In this document: positions 17,519 through 27,568 of the stretch, piece after piece
Position numbering within the stretch: the first letter of the stretch is position 1
Layout: every line of letters begins with the position of its first letter
Assembly: GCF_900142845.1 (NCBI RefSeq)
Contig: NZ_FSRU01000002.1
Span: 2,790,001-2,854,000, forward strand
Length of the DNA: 64,000 nucleotides
From: Paraburkholderia phenazinium
GTDB lineage: Bacteria > Pseudomonadota > Gammaproteobacteria > Burkholderiales > Burkholderiaceae
Direction: 5' to 3'
Translations under genes and position numbers: made by a program
The notes under the pieces: model-generated
The model's input: only the letters and a program-made list of their open reading frames with translations
The model's database searches: none
What the model was told of the DNA's origin: nothing

Positions 17519-18301
17519 ATGCGATTTCCGGCATCTCGTTCTTCACCTTGCGGCCGGCTTGCAGAGTTTGCAACCCGGCTCGGTTCGTCATGGCCGCGCC
17601 TCGCTCACGCCGCCCTGCCGAACCTCTGCGCGTTATGCGGCAATTTGTCGCAGAGCACGCTGTGCAGGGGGTGCGACGAGGCTTATGCGAATGAAACGCG
17701 TCTGCGCTGCACAGTTTGCGCGGTGCCGTTATCCCGTTCGCGCCGTGATCTGCGCGCGGGCTATCGCTGTGCGGATTGCGTTGCTACGCCGCCGCCGTTC
17801 GAGGCCACGCTGGCCCTGGCCGACTACCGCGCGCCGCTCGACACACTCGCTGTGGGCCTGAAATTTCGCGCCCGGCTGATGCTGGCCGACGAGTTCGCGC
17901 AGCGGCTCGCCCGCCTCGCAGACGATATGCTCGACGCATCGCACTGGCCCGACGTGATCGCGCCCGTACCGCTGGCGGCGAAGCGCCTCGTCGAACGCGG
18001 TTACAACCAGGCATGGCAGATTGCGAAGCCGCTTGGCCGCGCGCTGCGAGTGCGCAGCGACGCCACGCTGCTCGCGCGGGTGATCGAGACGGCGCCGCAG
18101 TCGCGGCTCGATCTGGATGCGCGCCGCCAGAACGTCGGCCGGGCGTTCCGGGTCAACGCGCCGGTGCATGGCCTGCATGTGGCCGTCGTCGACGATGTGA
18201 TGACCACCGGCGCCACCCTCGAAGCGCTCGCGCATGCGCTGAAGGCGGCCGGCGCCCGGCGCGTGACCAACTTCGTCGCCCTGCGCACGCCGAAAAACTA
18301 G
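17519..18301 (+). CDS. comF: ComF-family phosphoribosyltransferase-like protein
   Basis: This 260-residue protein has an N-terminal zinc-ribbon with paired cysteines (CALCG, CRGC, CTVC and CADC between about residues 37 and 88). A PRTase-like domain follows, with VIAPVPLAAKRLVERGYNQAWQIAK and the PRPP-binding loop VAVVDDVMTTGATLEAL. ComF homologues are needed for uptake of single-stranded DNA in naturally competent bacteria. An ATG at 17519 gives the family length. It is followed 18 nt later by trmL in the same direction. Confidence 0.9.
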   Translation: MRFPASRSSPCGRLAEFATRLGSSWPRLAHAALPNLCALCGNLSQSTLCRGCDEAYANETRLRCTVCAVPLSRSRRDLRAGYRCADCVATPPPFEATLALADYRAPLDTLAVGLKFRARLMLADEFAQRLARLADDMLDASHWPDVIAPVPLAAKRLVERGYNQAWQIAKPLGRALRVRSDATLLARVIETAPQSRLDLDARRQNVGRAFRVNAPVHGLHVAVVDDVMTTGATLEALAHALKAAGARRVTNFVALRTPKN

Positions 18302-18319
18302 TTTCCACTGGCTCATATC

Positions 18320-18790
18320 ATGTTTAACGTCGTTCTCGTCGAACCCGAAATTCCGCCGAACACCGGCAACGTCATCCGCCTGTGCGCCAATACCGGCGCC
18401 AGCCTGCATCTGATCGAACCGCTCGGCTTCCCGCTCGACGATGCCAAGATGCGGCGCGCCGGGCTCGACTATCACGAGTACGCCCAGATGCATGTGCATG
18501 CCGATTGGGCGGCGTTCGTGGCCAGCGAATCGCCTGATCCGGCGCGCATGTTCGCGTTCACCACGCGCGGCTCCGGCGCATTCCACTCGCATGCGTTCCT
18601 GCCTGGCGACTGGTTCGTGTTCGGCGCGGAGACGCGCGGCCTGCCCGCTGGCGTGCTGGAACAGTTCGCCGCTGAACAGCGGGTGCGCCTGCCGATGCGC
18701 CCCGGCAACCGCAGCCTGAATCTGTCGAACACGGTCGCGGTGGTGGTGTTCGAGGCGTGGCGTCAAGCCGGCTTCGAAGGCGGCGCCTGA
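18320..18790 (+). CDS. trmL: tRNA (cytidine(34)-2'-O)-methyltransferase
   Basis: SPOUT-class methyltransferase of 156 residues that modifies the wobble base of tRNA-Leu. Family blocks: [32 protein letters not shown] at the start, [11 protein letters not shown] in the SAM-binding knot, and [22 protein letters not shown] at the C-terminus. It lies 18 nt after comF. Its last 28 nt overlap the 3' end of the macrodomain gene on the other strand. Confidence 0.95.
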   Translation: MFNVVLVEPEIPPNTGNVIRLCANTGASLHLIEPLGFPLDDAKMRRAGLDYHEYAQMHVHADWAAFVASESPDPARMFAFTTRGSGAFHSHAFLPGDWFVFGAETRGLPAGVLEQFAAEQRVRLPMRPGNRSLNLSNTVAVVVFEAWRQAGFEGGA

Positions 18791-19323
18791 CGGCGCCCGG
18801 CCAGCGCGGCGAGTTGAGTCTGATAGCGCGCGAACATCGCGTCGTCGAAGCAGGCGAACAGCACGCGCTCGATGGACGGCACGCGCGGCAATGTCTCTAG
18901 CACCGCGTCGAGCGCAATCCGTACCGCGTCATCCGCAGGAAAACGGTAGACGCCGCAACTGATGGCGGGAAACGCAATGCTCTTGCAGTGCGCCTCGCCC
19001 GCGAGTTCGAGCGAGCGCCGGTAGCACGACCCCAGCAGTTCGGCCTCGCCTCGGCCGCCGCCGTGCCAGACCGGACCCACTGCATGGATGACGTGTTTGG
19101 CCGGCAACTGATAGCCGGCGGTGATTTTTGCGTCGCCCGTGGCGCAGCCGCCGAGCGTCTCGCACTCGCGTAACAGCGCACGCCCCGCCGCGCGATGGAT
19201 CGCACCGTCTACGCCCCCGCCGCCCAGCAGCGAGGTATTCGCCGCGTTGACGATCGCGTCGAAGGCCAGCGTCGTGATGTCGACGACGCGCGCCTCGAGC
19301 GAACAATGACCTGATGTGAGCAT
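18763..19323 (-). CDS. O-acetyl-ADP-ribose deacetylase, macrodomain
   Basis: Macrodomain protein of 186 residues of the YmdB/MacroD type. The ADP-ribose loop and catalytic region are visible in [24 protein letters not shown] and [18 protein letters not shown]. Such proteins hydrolyse O-acetyl-ADP-ribose or mono-ADP-ribosylated protein. I chose the ATG at 19323 because GAGG lies 8 nt upstream; an ATG at 19338 lacks a ribosome site. The gene is tail-to-tail with trmL, overlapping by 28 nt. Confidence 0.9.
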   Translation of the reverse strand: MLTSGHCSLEARVVDITTLAFDAIVNAANTSLLGGGGVDGAIHRAAGRALLRECETLGGCATGDAKITAGYQLPAKHVIHAVGPVWHGGGRGEAELLGSCYRRSLELAGEAHCKSIAFPAISCGVYRFPADDAVRIALDAVLETLPRVPSIERVLFACFDDAMFARYQTQLAALAGRRQAPPSKPA

Positions 19324-19373
19324 GGGGAACCTCGCCATCCGAAACGTCGATAAGACGTGGACAGCGAAGGGAA

Positions 19374-19447
19374 GGCAAGCGTTCAGCGGAGCAGACCGGC
19401 GCTCGAAACCGCGCCCGTCTCGCGCTGAACGAATGCCTTATTCGGCT
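19374..19447. repeat. Imperfect 14-bp inverted repeat at the end of gpsA
   Basis: GGCAAGCGTTCAGC (19374-19387) and GCTGAACGAATGCC (19434-19447) pair at 12 of 14 positions around a 46-nt loop. The right arm overlaps the gpsA stop. No T-tract follows. It may fold in the gpsA 3' end, but a terminator role is weakly supported. Confidence 0.3.
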
Positions 19448-20436
19448 TTGGCGTCGCGCCGCAACAGCGCGCTAACGGCATCGCGTGCAGCGACACCGTC
19501 GAACAGCACCGCGCAGACCGCCTGAGTGATCGGCATCTCGATCGAGTGAGCCCGTGCGATCGCCAGCACGGCTTGCGCACAACGCACGCCTTCTGCCACA
19601 TGACCGAGGCCGCCGAGGATGTCGTCCAGGGTGCGTCCCGAAGCCAGTTGCAGACCCACGGTCCGATTGCGCGACAGGTCGCCGGTGGCCGTCAGAATCA
19701 GGTCGCCGAGGCCGGTGAGCCCGGTAAACGTTTCTGCCCGGCCGCCAAGCGTCACGCCAAGGCGCGACATTTCGGCAAGACCGCGCGTGATCAGCGCGGC
19801 GCGTGCATTAAGCCCAAGCCCGAGCCCGTCGGCAATGCCCGTGGCGATGGCCAGCACGTTCTTCACCGCACCGCCCACCTCCACGCCGACGAGGTCGTCG
19901 CCCGTATAGATGCGCATGGCGCCGTGATGAAACGCCGCCACGGTCCGCTCGCGGCAAGCCGCCGAGGCACTGGCGATAGTCAGCGCAACCGGCAAGCCCT
20001 GCCCCACTTCGCGTGCAAAACTGGGGCCCGACAGCACGCCATTGCTGGCGTGACCGGCCAGCTCGGCGGCGACCACCTGATGCGGCAGCAACTGCGTATC
20101 CGCTTCGAAGCCCTTGCAGAGCCAGACCACGTGAGCCGGCACCTTGCCGGCGTCGCGCATTGCCCGAAACAAGCCGCGCAGGCCCGCCACCGGCGTGGCG
20201 ACGACGCATAGCGCGTCGTCCGCGAGTCCATGACTGAGCGCCGTGCCAAGATCCGCTTCGTAGCGAAGCCCGGCCGGCAAAGCAACGCCCGCCAGATAGC
20301 GGGCGTTTTCCTGCGCGGCTGCAAGCTCGGCGACCAGCGCCGGTTCACGCGCCCACAGCACCGTATCGTGCCGCACAGCCAGATGGCCCGCGAGAGCGGT
20401 GCCCCATGCACCAGCGCCGAGAACGGCGACTTTCAT
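19438..20436 (-). CDS. gpsA: Glycerol-3-phosphate dehydrogenase [NAD(P)+]
   Basis: Cytoplasmic enzyme that reduces dihydroxyacetone phosphate to sn-glycerol-3-phosphate for phospholipid synthesis. Its 332 residues start with the Rossmann motif [18 protein letters not shown]. The catalytic Lys lies in [51 protein letters not shown] is the typical C-terminal-domain signature. It starts 21 nt past the secB stop; the secB-gpsA pair is conserved widely. ATG at 20436 is preferred to one three codons upstream. Confidence 0.96.
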   Translation of the reverse strand: MKVAVLGAGAWGTALAGHLAVRHDTVLWAREPALVAELAAAQENARYLAGVALPAGLRYEADLGTALSHGLADDALCVVATPVAGLRGLFRAMRDAGKVPAHVVWLCKGFEADTQLLPHQVVAAELAGHASNGVLSGPSFAREVGQGLPVALTIASASAACRERTVAAFHHGAMRIYTGDDLVGVEVGGAVKNVLAIATGIADGLGLGLNARAALITRGLAEMSRLGVTLGGRAETFTGLTGLGDLILTATGDLSRNRTVGLQLASGRTLDDILGGLGHVAEGVRCAQAVLAIARAHSIEMPITQAVCAVLFDGVAARDAVSALLRRDAKAE

Positions 20437-20457
20437 ACCCGGCACTGCGCGCGACGC

Positions 20458-20928
20458 TTAGTGCGTGACGCCGTTCTGCGCCGCACCGTCTTGCGAGCCG
20501 AGCTGCGCGAGACGTTGCTCGTACAGGGCCTGGAAGTTGATTTCGGCGAGGTGGATCGGCGGGAAACCGGCGCGCGTGATCGCGTCGGCGATGTTCGAGC
20601 GCAGATACGGGAACAGGATCGTCGGGCACGCGATGCCGACCAGCGGGTCGATCTGCTCAGCCGGAATATTGCGGATGTCGAAAATCCCAGCCTGCTTGGC
20701 TTCGATCAGGAACGCCACCTTGTCCGACACCTTGGCCGTCACGGTACCGGTGACGAGGATTTCGAACACGGTGTCGGCGAGGCGCTCGGCCTTCACGTCG
20801 ACTTCCACTTCGACCGACGGCATTTCCTGTTCAAGGAAGATGGCCGGCGAATTCGGCTGCTCGAGCGACATGTCCTTCAGGTAGATGCGCTGGATGTTGA
20901 AGAACGGCTGGTTATTCTCGTCGGACAT
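20458..20928 (-). CDS. secB: Protein-export chaperone SecB
   Basis: Tetrameric cytoplasmic chaperone that keeps precursors unfolded for SecA. It has 156 residues with family blocks [53 protein letters not shown], and [40 protein letters not shown] chose the ATG at 20928 (MSDENNQP) over an extension to 20976. It sits between grxC and gpsA, probably in one transcript. Confidence 0.97.
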   Translation of the reverse strand: MSDENNQPFFNIQRIYLKDMSLEQPNSPAIFLEQEMPSVEVEVDVKAERLADTVFEILVTGTVTAKVSDKVAFLIEAKQAGIFDIRNIPAEQIDPLVGIACPTILFPYLRSNIADAITRAGFPPIHLAEINFQALYEQRLAQLGSQDGAAQNGVTH

Positions 20929-21134
20929 GATTGGGTATTCCCTGAATATGGTCATTTCGGCGCGCCATGCTTCCATGACGTGCCGGATCGGTGCGATACG
21001 CGCCGCCCACCGCGGGCGTCGACGAACCGGCTTGTTTTGGTACTGTTTTGCTTGCTCGCGGCCGTCTGAGCAACCTCAGCGAACGTCGGGCCGCCGGCAA
21101 GGCAGCCGCGAGGCTGCCTCTTCAGCAGGCACGC

Positions 21135-21395
21135 TCAGGCTGCTTCGAGCAGCGGCATCAGGCCGCCCGCGCGATCAAGCGCGGAAAGGTCATCATAGCC
21201 GCCCACGTGCGTCTCGCCGATGAACACCTGAGGAACCGTGCGACGACCCGTGCGGCTCATCATTTCTTCACGCCGGGCCGGGTCTTTGTCGATCAGCACC
21301 TTTTCGACGTTCTCGACGCCGCGCGACTTTAAAAGACGTTCGGCCATCTGGCAATACGGACACACCTGGGTGCTGTACATGATTACCTTGTTCAC
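21135..21395 (-). CDS. grxC: Glutaredoxin 3
   Basis: An 86-residue dithiol glutaredoxin with active site CPYC (Cys12 and Cys15), GSH-binding TVPQVFIGETHVGGYDDLSAL and a preceding RTGRR. It reduces disulfides with glutathione. Its ATG overlaps the stop of the rhodanese gene (ATGA), showing translational coupling. It lies in the order rhodanese-grxC-secB-gpsA, a common beta-proteobacterial arrangement. Confidence 0.95.
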   Translation of the reverse strand: MNKVIMYSTQVCPYCQMAERLLKSRGVENVEKVLIDKDPARREEMMSRTGRRTVPQVFIGETHVGGYDDLSALDRAGGLMPLLEAA

Positions 21396-21817
21396 TTCGC
21401 TGCTCCTTGTTTCACAACCGGCATGCCGGCTTGCTGCCAGGCGTTCAGGCCGCCTTCGAGCACATGGACTTCGGCATAGCCCGCGTCCTGCACGACGCGT
21501 ACCGCCTTGTTCGACTGCTGGCCGGTCTGGCAGACCAGCAGCACCGGGTTGCTCTTGTTCTTCACGAGCTGACCGACCTTCGCCTGCAACTCGGCAAACT
21601 CAAGATGCCGGGCCGCGGGCAGATGACCGTTGGCGAACTCCGCCGACGGCCGCAGGTCGATGACTACAGCGTTGCGGCGGTTGATCAGCTGGGTGGCTGC
21701 GGCTGCGGTCAGGCCGCCGCGGCCCCGGCGGCTGATGGTCGGCCACAGGAGCAACCCACCGGAGATGAGGACGATCGCGATGAGTACAAGGTTTGTGTAA
21801 TCGGTGAAGAACTTCAC
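21392..21817 (-). CDS. Membrane-anchored rhodanese-domain protein
   Basis: A 141-residue protein with one N-terminal transmembrane helix (about 9-27) and a single rhodanese domain. VVIDLRPSAEFANGHLPAARHLEF and the active-site loop LLVCQTGQQSNKAVRVV (Cys96) are visible. It is likely a sulfurtransferase anchored to the inner membrane. Its stop overlaps the grxC start by 4 nt. It is divergent from gpmA, with a 138-nt intergenic region. Confidence 0.88.
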   Translation of the reverse strand: MKFFTDYTNLVLIAIVLISGGLLLWPTISRRGRGGLTAAAATQLINRRNAVVIDLRPSAEFANGHLPAARHLEFAELQAKVGQLVKNKSNPVLLVCQTGQQSNKAVRVVQDAGYAEVHVLEGGLNAWQQAGMPVVKQGAAK

Positions 21818-21955
21818 GGAAAATCCGCCGAAAAAGAGAGAAATCGGAATGAGGCAATCCTGCCATTATAAAATAACCGACTGACGCGATGGCGACGGCC
21901 CATTTGGCCGTGTCCGCCGCGCTTTACCGCTTCCTTACTACCGACCGGCCATCTT

Positions 21956-22702
21956 ATGTACAAACTCGTTCTCATCCGCCACGGCGAATCGACGTGGAAC
22001 AAGGAAAACCGCTTCACGGGCTGGGTCGACGTCGACCTGACCGAGCAGGGCAATCGTGAAGCGCAGCAGGCGGGCGTGCTGCTGAAGGAATCGGGCTACA
22101 CGTTCGACATCGCCTACACGTCGGTCCTGAAGCGCGCCATCCGCACGCTGTGGCACGTGCAGGACCAGATGGACCTGATGTACCTGCCGGTGGTCCATTC
22201 GTGGCGCCTCAACGAACGCCACTACGGCGCGCTGTCGGGCCTGAACAAGGCGGAGACCGCCGCGAAGTTCGGCGACGAGCAGGTGCTGGTCTGGCGCCGC
22301 AGCTACGATACGCCGCCGCCCGCGCTCGACCCGTCGGACGAACGCACCGCCTACAACGACCCGCGCTACGCCAAGGTGCCGCGCGAGCAGTTGCCGCTCA
22401 CCGAGTGCCTGAAGGATACCGTGGCGCGCGTGCTGCCCATGTGGAACGAGTCGATTGCGCCCGCCATCAAGTCCGGCCGCAAGGTGGTGATCGCCGCGCA
22501 CGGCAACTCGATCCGCGCGCTGGTGAAGTACCTCGACAATATCTCGGACGACGACATCGTCGGCCTGAACATCCCGAACGGCGTGCCGCTCGTGTATGAA
22601 CTGGACGAGAACCTGAAGCCCATCAAGCACTACTACCTGGGCGACCAGGAAGCCATCGCGAAGGCCCAGGCGGCCGTCGCGAAGCAAGGCAAGGCGGGCT
22701 AA
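21956..22702 (+). CDS. gpmA: 2,3-bisphosphoglycerate-dependent phosphoglycerate mutase
   Basis: Glycolytic enzyme of 248 residues interconverting 3- and 2-phosphoglycerate. [10 protein letters not shown] carries the phosphorylated His9; [23 protein letters not shown] and [19 protein letters not shown] hold the other catalytic residues. The RR-x-YDTPPPA motif confirms the cofactor-dependent class. It is transcribed alone toward a 408-nt gap and then ctpA. Confidence 0.97.
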   Translation: MYKLVLIRHGESTWNKENRFTGWVDVDLTEQGNREAQQAGVLLKESGYTFDIAYTSVLKRAIRTLWHVQDQMDLMYLPVVHSWRLNERHYGALSGLNKAETAAKFGDEQVLVWRRSYDTPPPALDPSDERTAYNDPRYAKVPREQLPLTECLKDTVARVLPMWNESIAPAIKSGRKVVIAAHGNSIRALVKYLDNISDDDIVGLNIPNGVPLVYELDENLKPIKHYYLGDQEAIAKAQAAVAKQGKAG

Positions 22703-23110
22703 GGCCGGCGTGCGGCGTATGGCGCAAGGGCCTGCGCCGCTCGTTTGAGCTCCTGAGCGGCCTGCGCGAAGGTGCTCTTTGGCCTTTGCACAAGCCTCGC
22801 AGGCCGCCCTGCTTGCCTTGGCATTGGCCACATAAAGCGCAATACAACACTGCAGGAAACACGCCGTGTGCTCCGGCCCAAAGCGGCCGGGGTGCGCAGC
22901 GCAAGGCTCGCTGCCGGGGCCGGACAGCATCCATTCACGCCGTTACCGCACATTTCTTCTCCACCCCAGCGCAAATCCCCAGAACCTGGCACGCCACGCG
23001 CTGTCGAACTGCGATTACTATGCTGTGCACTGCCTGAGCGGGTGTGCAGTTATACTTGTCCGTCCCCATCTCTTTGACGCTGCCACGCGCTTCCGACCGC
23101 AACAGACTCT
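22703..23110. other. 408-nt gap between gpmA and ctpA
   Basis: Short open frames exist on both strands but none has a recognisable motif, a ribosome site or family-like composition. One Cys-rich minus-strand frame near 22770-22930 could be the remnant of a gene. A -10-like TATACT occurs near 23051 upstream of ctpA without a good -35. I see nothing else. Confidence 0.4.
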
Positions 23111-24700
23111 ATGCGAAAGAACCTGAAAAATATCGGCCTGATTGCCGCGGGCCTTGCTACCGGCGTTTTTGCAACATTGCAACTTTCCGCCTCGGCCCAG
23201 CAACCCGCCAGCAGCGCGGTCGCCCCGCTGCCGCTCGATCAGCTGCGACTCTTTGCCGAAGTTTTCGGACAGATCAAGCACGAATATGTCGAACCGGTCG
23301 ACGACAAGAAGCTCCTCACGGCCGCTATCAAGGGCATGGTGTCGAGCCTCGACCCGCACTCGTCGTATCTCGACAAGACCGATTACGAAGAACTGCAGGA
23401 ACAGACCAAGGGCCGCTTCGCGGGCCTCGGTATTGAGATCTCGTCGGAAGACGGCCTGATCAAGGTGATCTCGCCGATCGAAGACACGCCTGCGTTCCGC
23501 GCCGGCATCCGGCCGGGCGACCTGATCACGCGTATCAACGACAAGCCGGTGCGCGGCATGACGCTCGACCAGGCCGTGAAGCAAATGCGCGGCGACCCGG
23601 GCACCAAGGTCACGCTGACCATCTTCCGCAAGACCGACGACCGCACCTTCCCGCTCACGGTCACGCGCGCCATCATCAAGGTGCAGAGCGTGAAGATGAA
23701 GATTCTGGCGCCGGGTTATGCGTACATCCGCATCACCAGCTTCCAGGAACGCACCACGCCCGATCTGGCTGAAAAGCTCCAGGAAATCGCGCGTCAACAG
23801 CCGAACCTGAAGGGTCTCGTGCTCGACCTGCGTAACAACGGTGGCGGTCTGTTGCAGAGCGCGGTCGGTGTGGCGGGCGCCTTCCTGCCGCCGGATTCGG
23901 TGGTGGTGTCCACTAACGGTCAGATCCCGGATTCGAAGCAGGTCTATCGCGACACCTACGACAACTACCGTCTGCCGTCGTTCGACAGCGATCCGCTGAA
24001 GGACGAAGCGCCGATCTTCAAGACCGTGCCGATGATCGTGCTGACCAACGCCTACTCGGCGTCGGCGTCGGAAATCGTTGCCGGTGCGCTGCAGGATCAG
24101 CATCGTGCGCTGATCGTCGGCAAGACGACCTTCGGCAAGGGCTCGGTGCAAACGGTGCGTCCGATGACGGCCGACACCGCGCTGCGCCTGACCACGGCGT
24201 ACTACTACACGCCGAGCGGCCGTTCGATCCAGAACAAGGGCATTCGCCCGGATGTCGCGGTGGATCAATACGCGGACGGCGATCCGGACGACGCACTCGT
24301 GACGCGCGAAGTGGATTATTCGAACCACCTGGCGAACACGCAGGATCCGAACGAGAAGAAAGAACAGGAACAGCGCGAGCAGGACCGCATGGACCAGTTG
24401 CGGGTGCTTGAAGAGCAGAACGACAAGAAGACGCCGGAACAACGCCAGAAGGACCGCGACCGTAAGCCGGTCGAGTTCGGCTCGGCCGACGACTTCATGC
24501 TGCAGCAAGGCCTGAACAAGCTGGAAGGCAAGCCGGTGCAGGAGTCGAAGTCGCTCTCCGAACGCCGTCTCGCGCAGAACAAGCCGGAGCAATCCGCTTC
24601 GGCCCCGGTGGCAGTCAAGCCGACCACGCCGGTTCCGGGCATGGGCGCATCGGCTGCAGAACCGGCGTCGGCGCCGGTGCCGGCTTCGCAAAGCAACTAA
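23111..24700 (+). CDS. ctpA: C-terminal processing peptidase, S41 family
   Basis: Periplasmic serine protease of 529 residues. A signal peptide ends near residue 30 (QLSASAQ). A PDZ domain follows at about 95-175 (GLGIEISSEDGLIKVISPIEDTPAFRAGIRPGDLI). The protease core has the catalytic dyad Ser318 in NAYSASASEIV and Lys343 in FGKGSVQTVR, 25 residues apart as in known members. The C-terminal 110 residues are charged, then Ala/Pro/Ser-rich, and probably disordered. CtpA proteins trim or degrade envelope proteins. A strong terminator follows, separating it from moeB. Confidence 0.95.
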   Translation: MRKNLKNIGLIAAGLATGVFATLQLSASAQQPASSAVAPLPLDQLRLFAEVFGQIKHEYVEPVDDKKLLTAAIKGMVSSLDPHSSYLDKTDYEELQEQTKGRFAGLGIEISSEDGLIKVISPIEDTPAFRAGIRPGDLITRINDKPVRGMTLDQAVKQMRGDPGTKVTLTIFRKTDDRTFPLTVTRAIIKVQSVKMKILAPGYAYIRITSFQERTTPDLAEKLQEIARQQPNLKGLVLDLRNNGGGLLQSAVGVAGAFLPPDSVVVSTNGQIPDSKQVYRDTYDNYRLPSFDSDPLKDEAPIFKTVPMIVLTNAYSASASEIVAGALQDQHRALIVGKTTFGKGSVQTVRPMTADTALRLTTAYYYTPSGRSIQNKGIRPDVAVDQYADGDPDDALVTREVDYSNHLANTQDPNEKKEQEQREQDRMDQLRVLEEQNDKKTPEQRQKDRDRKPVEFGSADDFMLQQGLNKLEGKPVQESKSLSERRLAQNKPEQSASAPVAVKPTTPVPGMGASAAEPASAPVPASQSN

Positions 24701-24720
24701 GCAGCACGCCTCACCTCAAG

Positions 24721-24754
24721 GACCTTCGCAGCACGCGCTGCGAAGGTCTTTTCC
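24721..24754 (+). terminator. Intrinsic terminator of ctpA
   Basis: A perfect 12-bp stem (GACCTTCGCAGC / GCTGCGAAGGTC) with a 4-nt loop is followed by TTTT, 20 nt past the ctpA stop. Confidence 0.9.
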
Positions 24755-24868
24755 CAGCGCGATTAAAATAACCCGAACGAAAACTCGCGCAGCAGGCCAT
24801 TCCTGACCTTGTCCCGTAGACGGTTGGCCGGTCTGCAGTTACCGCGCGACTCACCTCTGCGCCCCGCC

Positions 24869-25627
24869 ATGAACGACGATCAACTGCTCCGCTATTCCCG
24901 CCATATCCTCGTCGACGAACTCGGCATCGAGGCTCAGCAGCGTTTTCTCGATGCGCATGCAATCGTCGTCGGCGCCGGCGGACTAGGCTCGCCGGCGGCG
25001 ATGTATCTGGCCGCGGCTGGGGTCGGCAAGCTCACGCTGGTCGACGCCGACACGGTCGATCTCACCAACCTGCAGCGCCAGATCCTGCACGTGACGGCGT
25101 CGGTGGGTCGCAGCAAGGTCGAATCCGGTCGCGACGCGATCGCGCAACTCAATCCCGAGGTGGTGGTGGATGCGGTCGCGCAGCGCGTCGACGATGCCTG
25201 GCTCGACGCGGCTGTGCCGCAAGCGACCGTCGTGCTCGATTGCACGGATAACTTCGCGACACGGCACGCCATCAACCGCGCGTGCTTTGCGCACCGCGTG
25301 CCGCTTGTGTCAGGTGCGGCGCTGCGCTTTGACGGGCAGATCAGCACGTTCGACTTCCGCGACGCCACGTCGCCCTGCTACGCGTGCGTGTTTCCGGAAG
25401 ATCAACCGTTCGAGGAAGTGGCCTGTTCGACCATGGGTGTGTTTGCGCCGACCGTGGGGATCATCGGCGCGATGCAGGCCGCCGAGGCACTGCGTGTGAT
25501 TGCCGGCATCGGCACGCCGCTGGTGGGTCGCCTGATGATGCTCGACTCGCTGCGCATGGAGTGGAATACGATGCGCGTCGCGCGCCAGCCGGATTGCCCG
25601 GTGTGCGGCGCGGCGCATCGTAGTTAA
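24869..25627 (+). CDS. moeB: HesA/MoeB/ThiF-family adenylyltransferase
   Basis: E1-like enzyme of 252 residues that adenylates the C-terminus of a small sulfur-carrier protein (MoaD or ThiS). The ATP-binding motif VVGAGGLGSPAAMYLAAAGVG, NLQRQILH, DCTDNFATRHAINRAC and a C-terminal zinc-binding CPVC together with an earlier CYAC are visible. It starts at MNDDQLLRYSRHI; an in-frame upstream ATG at 24809 lacks family support. Whether the partner is MoaD or ThiS is not shown by neighbours. It is convergent with ptsI. Confidence 0.92.
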   Translation: MNDDQLLRYSRHILVDELGIEAQQRFLDAHAIVVGAGGLGSPAAMYLAAAGVGKLTLVDADTVDLTNLQRQILHVTASVGRSKVESGRDAIAQLNPEVVVDAVAQRVDDAWLDAAVPQATVVLDCTDNFATRHAINRACFAHRVPLVSGAALRFDGQISTFDFRDATSPCYACVFPEDQPFEEVACSTMGVFAPTVGIIGAMQAAEALRVIAGIGTPLVGRLMMLDSLRMEWNTMRVARQPDCPVCGAAHRS

Positions 25628-25679
25628 GTTTCAAGCAAGAGGACGTTCCCTCGCGCGCACGCGGCGAGGGAGCCGCCAC

Positions 25680-27431
25680 TCAAACCAGCGCCACCCGCTT
25701 CAAGGCCGCCTGCACCTCTTCGGGCTCGAACGACGCCAGCACATCCGCCACCGGCTTCTCCAGCGTCTTCACATGCGAGCGCAGGATCTCCTGCTTCACG
25801 ACCAGCAACTGGCTCGGATGCATGGAAAACTCGGTGAGCCCCATGCCGAGCAACAGACGCGTCAGCGCCGGATCGCCCGCCATTTCACCGCACACCGACA
25901 CAGGCACGCCCGCCCGCTTCGCCTCGCGCAGCGTGAAGGCGATCAGGTGCAGCACCGCCGGATGCAGCGGATCGTACAGATGCGCGACGGCGTTGTCGGC
26001 GCGGTCGATCGCCAGCGTGTACTGGATCAGATCGTTGGTGCCGATCGACAGGAAATCGAGCCGCTTCAAAAACAGCGGCAACGCAATCGCCGCCGCCGGG
26101 ATCTCGATCATCGCGCCGACCTGCACGTTCGGCGCGTAGGCAAGGCCTGCGTCGTCGAGTTGCCGCTTGGCCTCGCGAATCAGGTCGAGCGTCTGATCGA
26201 TCTCCTGCGCATGCGCGAGCATCGGAATCAGGATCTTCACGGTGCCGAACGCCGACGCGCGCAGGATGGCGCGCAACTGCGTCAGGAACATCTGCGGCTC
26301 GGACAGGCTCCAGCGGATCGCCCGCAAGCCCAGCGCGGGATTCGCCGCGGTCTCGTAGCCGTCGCCGCTGTTCATCGAATCGAGCGGCTTGTCCGCGCCC
26401 ACGTCGATGGTGCGGATCGTCACCGGCAGCCCGTTCATCAGCTCCACGGCCCGCTTGTAGGCTTCGAACTGCTCCTCTTCCGCCGGCAGCTTATCCTTGT
26501 GATTCATGAACAGGAATTCCGTGCGGAACAGGCCAATGCCGGTCGCGCCCGCATCCACCGCCGCCTTGGCGTCGTCGGGCAATTCGATGTTCGCGCACAG
26601 CTCGATACGCGTGCCGCACAGCGTCTGCGTAGGCGAGAATTTCAGGCGCTGCAGCTTGCGCTGCTCGAGCGCCTTCTCGCTTTGCCGGTACGAATACTCC
26701 TCGAGCACGATCGGCGCCGGATCGACGATCACAATGCCGTGGTCGCCGTCGACGATGATCAGATCGTCCTGGCGGATCAACGCGCTCGCGTGCTGCACGC
26801 CGACCGCTGCCGGAATGCCGAGGCTGCGCGCGACGATCGCCGTATGCGAGGTGCGTCCCCCCAGATCCGTGACGAAGCCCTGGAAGGTCTGCGTCTTGAA
26901 CTGCATCATGTCGGCGGGCGCGATGTCGTGCGCGACCACGATCATTTCGTCGCAGGTGCCGTGCACGCTCTCTACAAGGCTCGCCGCCGACGCGCCGGCC
27001 AGCGCCTTCAGCACGCGTTCGACCACCTGCTGGATATCGGCTTTGCGCTCGCGCAGATATTCGTCTTCGATGTCGTCGAAGTGGCGCGACAGGCGCTCCA
27101 GTTGCTCGGTGAGCGCCCACTCGACGTTATAGCGGCGCGTGCGGATCAGGTCGATGGTTTCCTGGACGAGCATCGCATCGTTCAGGATCATTGAATGAAC
27201 GTTGATGAACGCGCCCATCTCGCTCGGCGCGTCGGCCGCGAGATCTTCGCGCAATGCGTCGAGCTCCTGATGTACGAGTTGCTGGGCCGAGCGGAAACGC
27301 TCGACCTCACCCTCGATCTGGGCAGGTTCGATCAAATAGTGGTCGACGTCGAGTGCAGCCGGGGCGATCAGATAGGCCCGCCCGATGGCAATACCGCGTG
27401 ACACGGGAATTCCATGCAGCGTGAAGGACAC
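25680..27431 (-). CDS. ptsI: Phosphoenolpyruvate-protein phosphotransferase, PTS Enzyme I
   Basis: Enzyme I of the PTS, which takes phosphate from PEP and passes it to HPr. It has 583 residues. The phosphohistidine site is His196 in GGRTSHTAIVARSLG. The PEP-binding domain has GIGLFRTEFLFM, the LRAIRWSL region and FFSIGTNDL-type FLSIGTNDLIQYTLAIDR, and the catalytic Cys lies in VSVCGEMAGDP. I chose the GTG at 27431, giving MSFTLHGIPVSRG, because GAGGAG is 6 nt upstream; a GTG two codons earlier abuts that site. It follows ptsH, but a terminator lies between them. Confidence 0.97.
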   Translation of the reverse strand: MSFTLHGIPVSRGIAIGRAYLIAPAALDVDHYLIEPAQIEGEVERFRSAQQLVHQELDALREDLAADAPSEMGAFINVHSMILNDAMLVQETIDLIRTRRYNVEWALTEQLERLSRHFDDIEDEYLRERKADIQQVVERVLKALAGASAASLVESVHGTCDEMIVVAHDIAPADMMQFKTQTFQGFVTDLGGRTSHTAIVARSLGIPAAVGVQHASALIRQDDLIIVDGDHGIVIVDPAPIVLEEYSYRQSEKALEQRKLQRLKFSPTQTLCGTRIELCANIELPDDAKAAVDAGATGIGLFRTEFLFMNHKDKLPAEEEQFEAYKRAVELMNGLPVTIRTIDVGADKPLDSMNSGDGYETAANPALGLRAIRWSLSEPQMFLTQLRAILRASAFGTVKILIPMLAHAQEIDQTLDLIREAKRQLDDAGLAYAPNVQVGAMIEIPAAAIALPLFLKRLDFLSIGTNDLIQYTLAIDRADNAVAHLYDPLHPAVLHLIAFTLREAKRAGVPVSVCGEMAGDPALTRLLLGMGLTEFSMHPSQLLVVKQEILRSHVKTLEKPVADVLASFEPEEVQAALKRVALV

Positions 27432-27568
27432 GCGCACCTCCTCTAGTTGTGTGATGCCGCGGTAGACCGCTGCAATGCTCTCAGACCTTGCAAGTCATTA
27501 TAAATTCCGCAGCCGCTCAGCGCCCGCTTCGACAGTGTGCGCCGCAACACAAATGATTCTGACTGGTT

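Noticed and set aside
25648..25670. Hairpin between moeB and ptsI as a terminator
   Set aside because: CCCTCGC / GCGAGGG forms a 7-bp stem, but no T-run follows on either strand.
25773..27194. 473-residue plus-strand frame opposite ptsI
   Set aside because: Arg/Gln-rich antisense shadow of a well supported Enzyme I gene.
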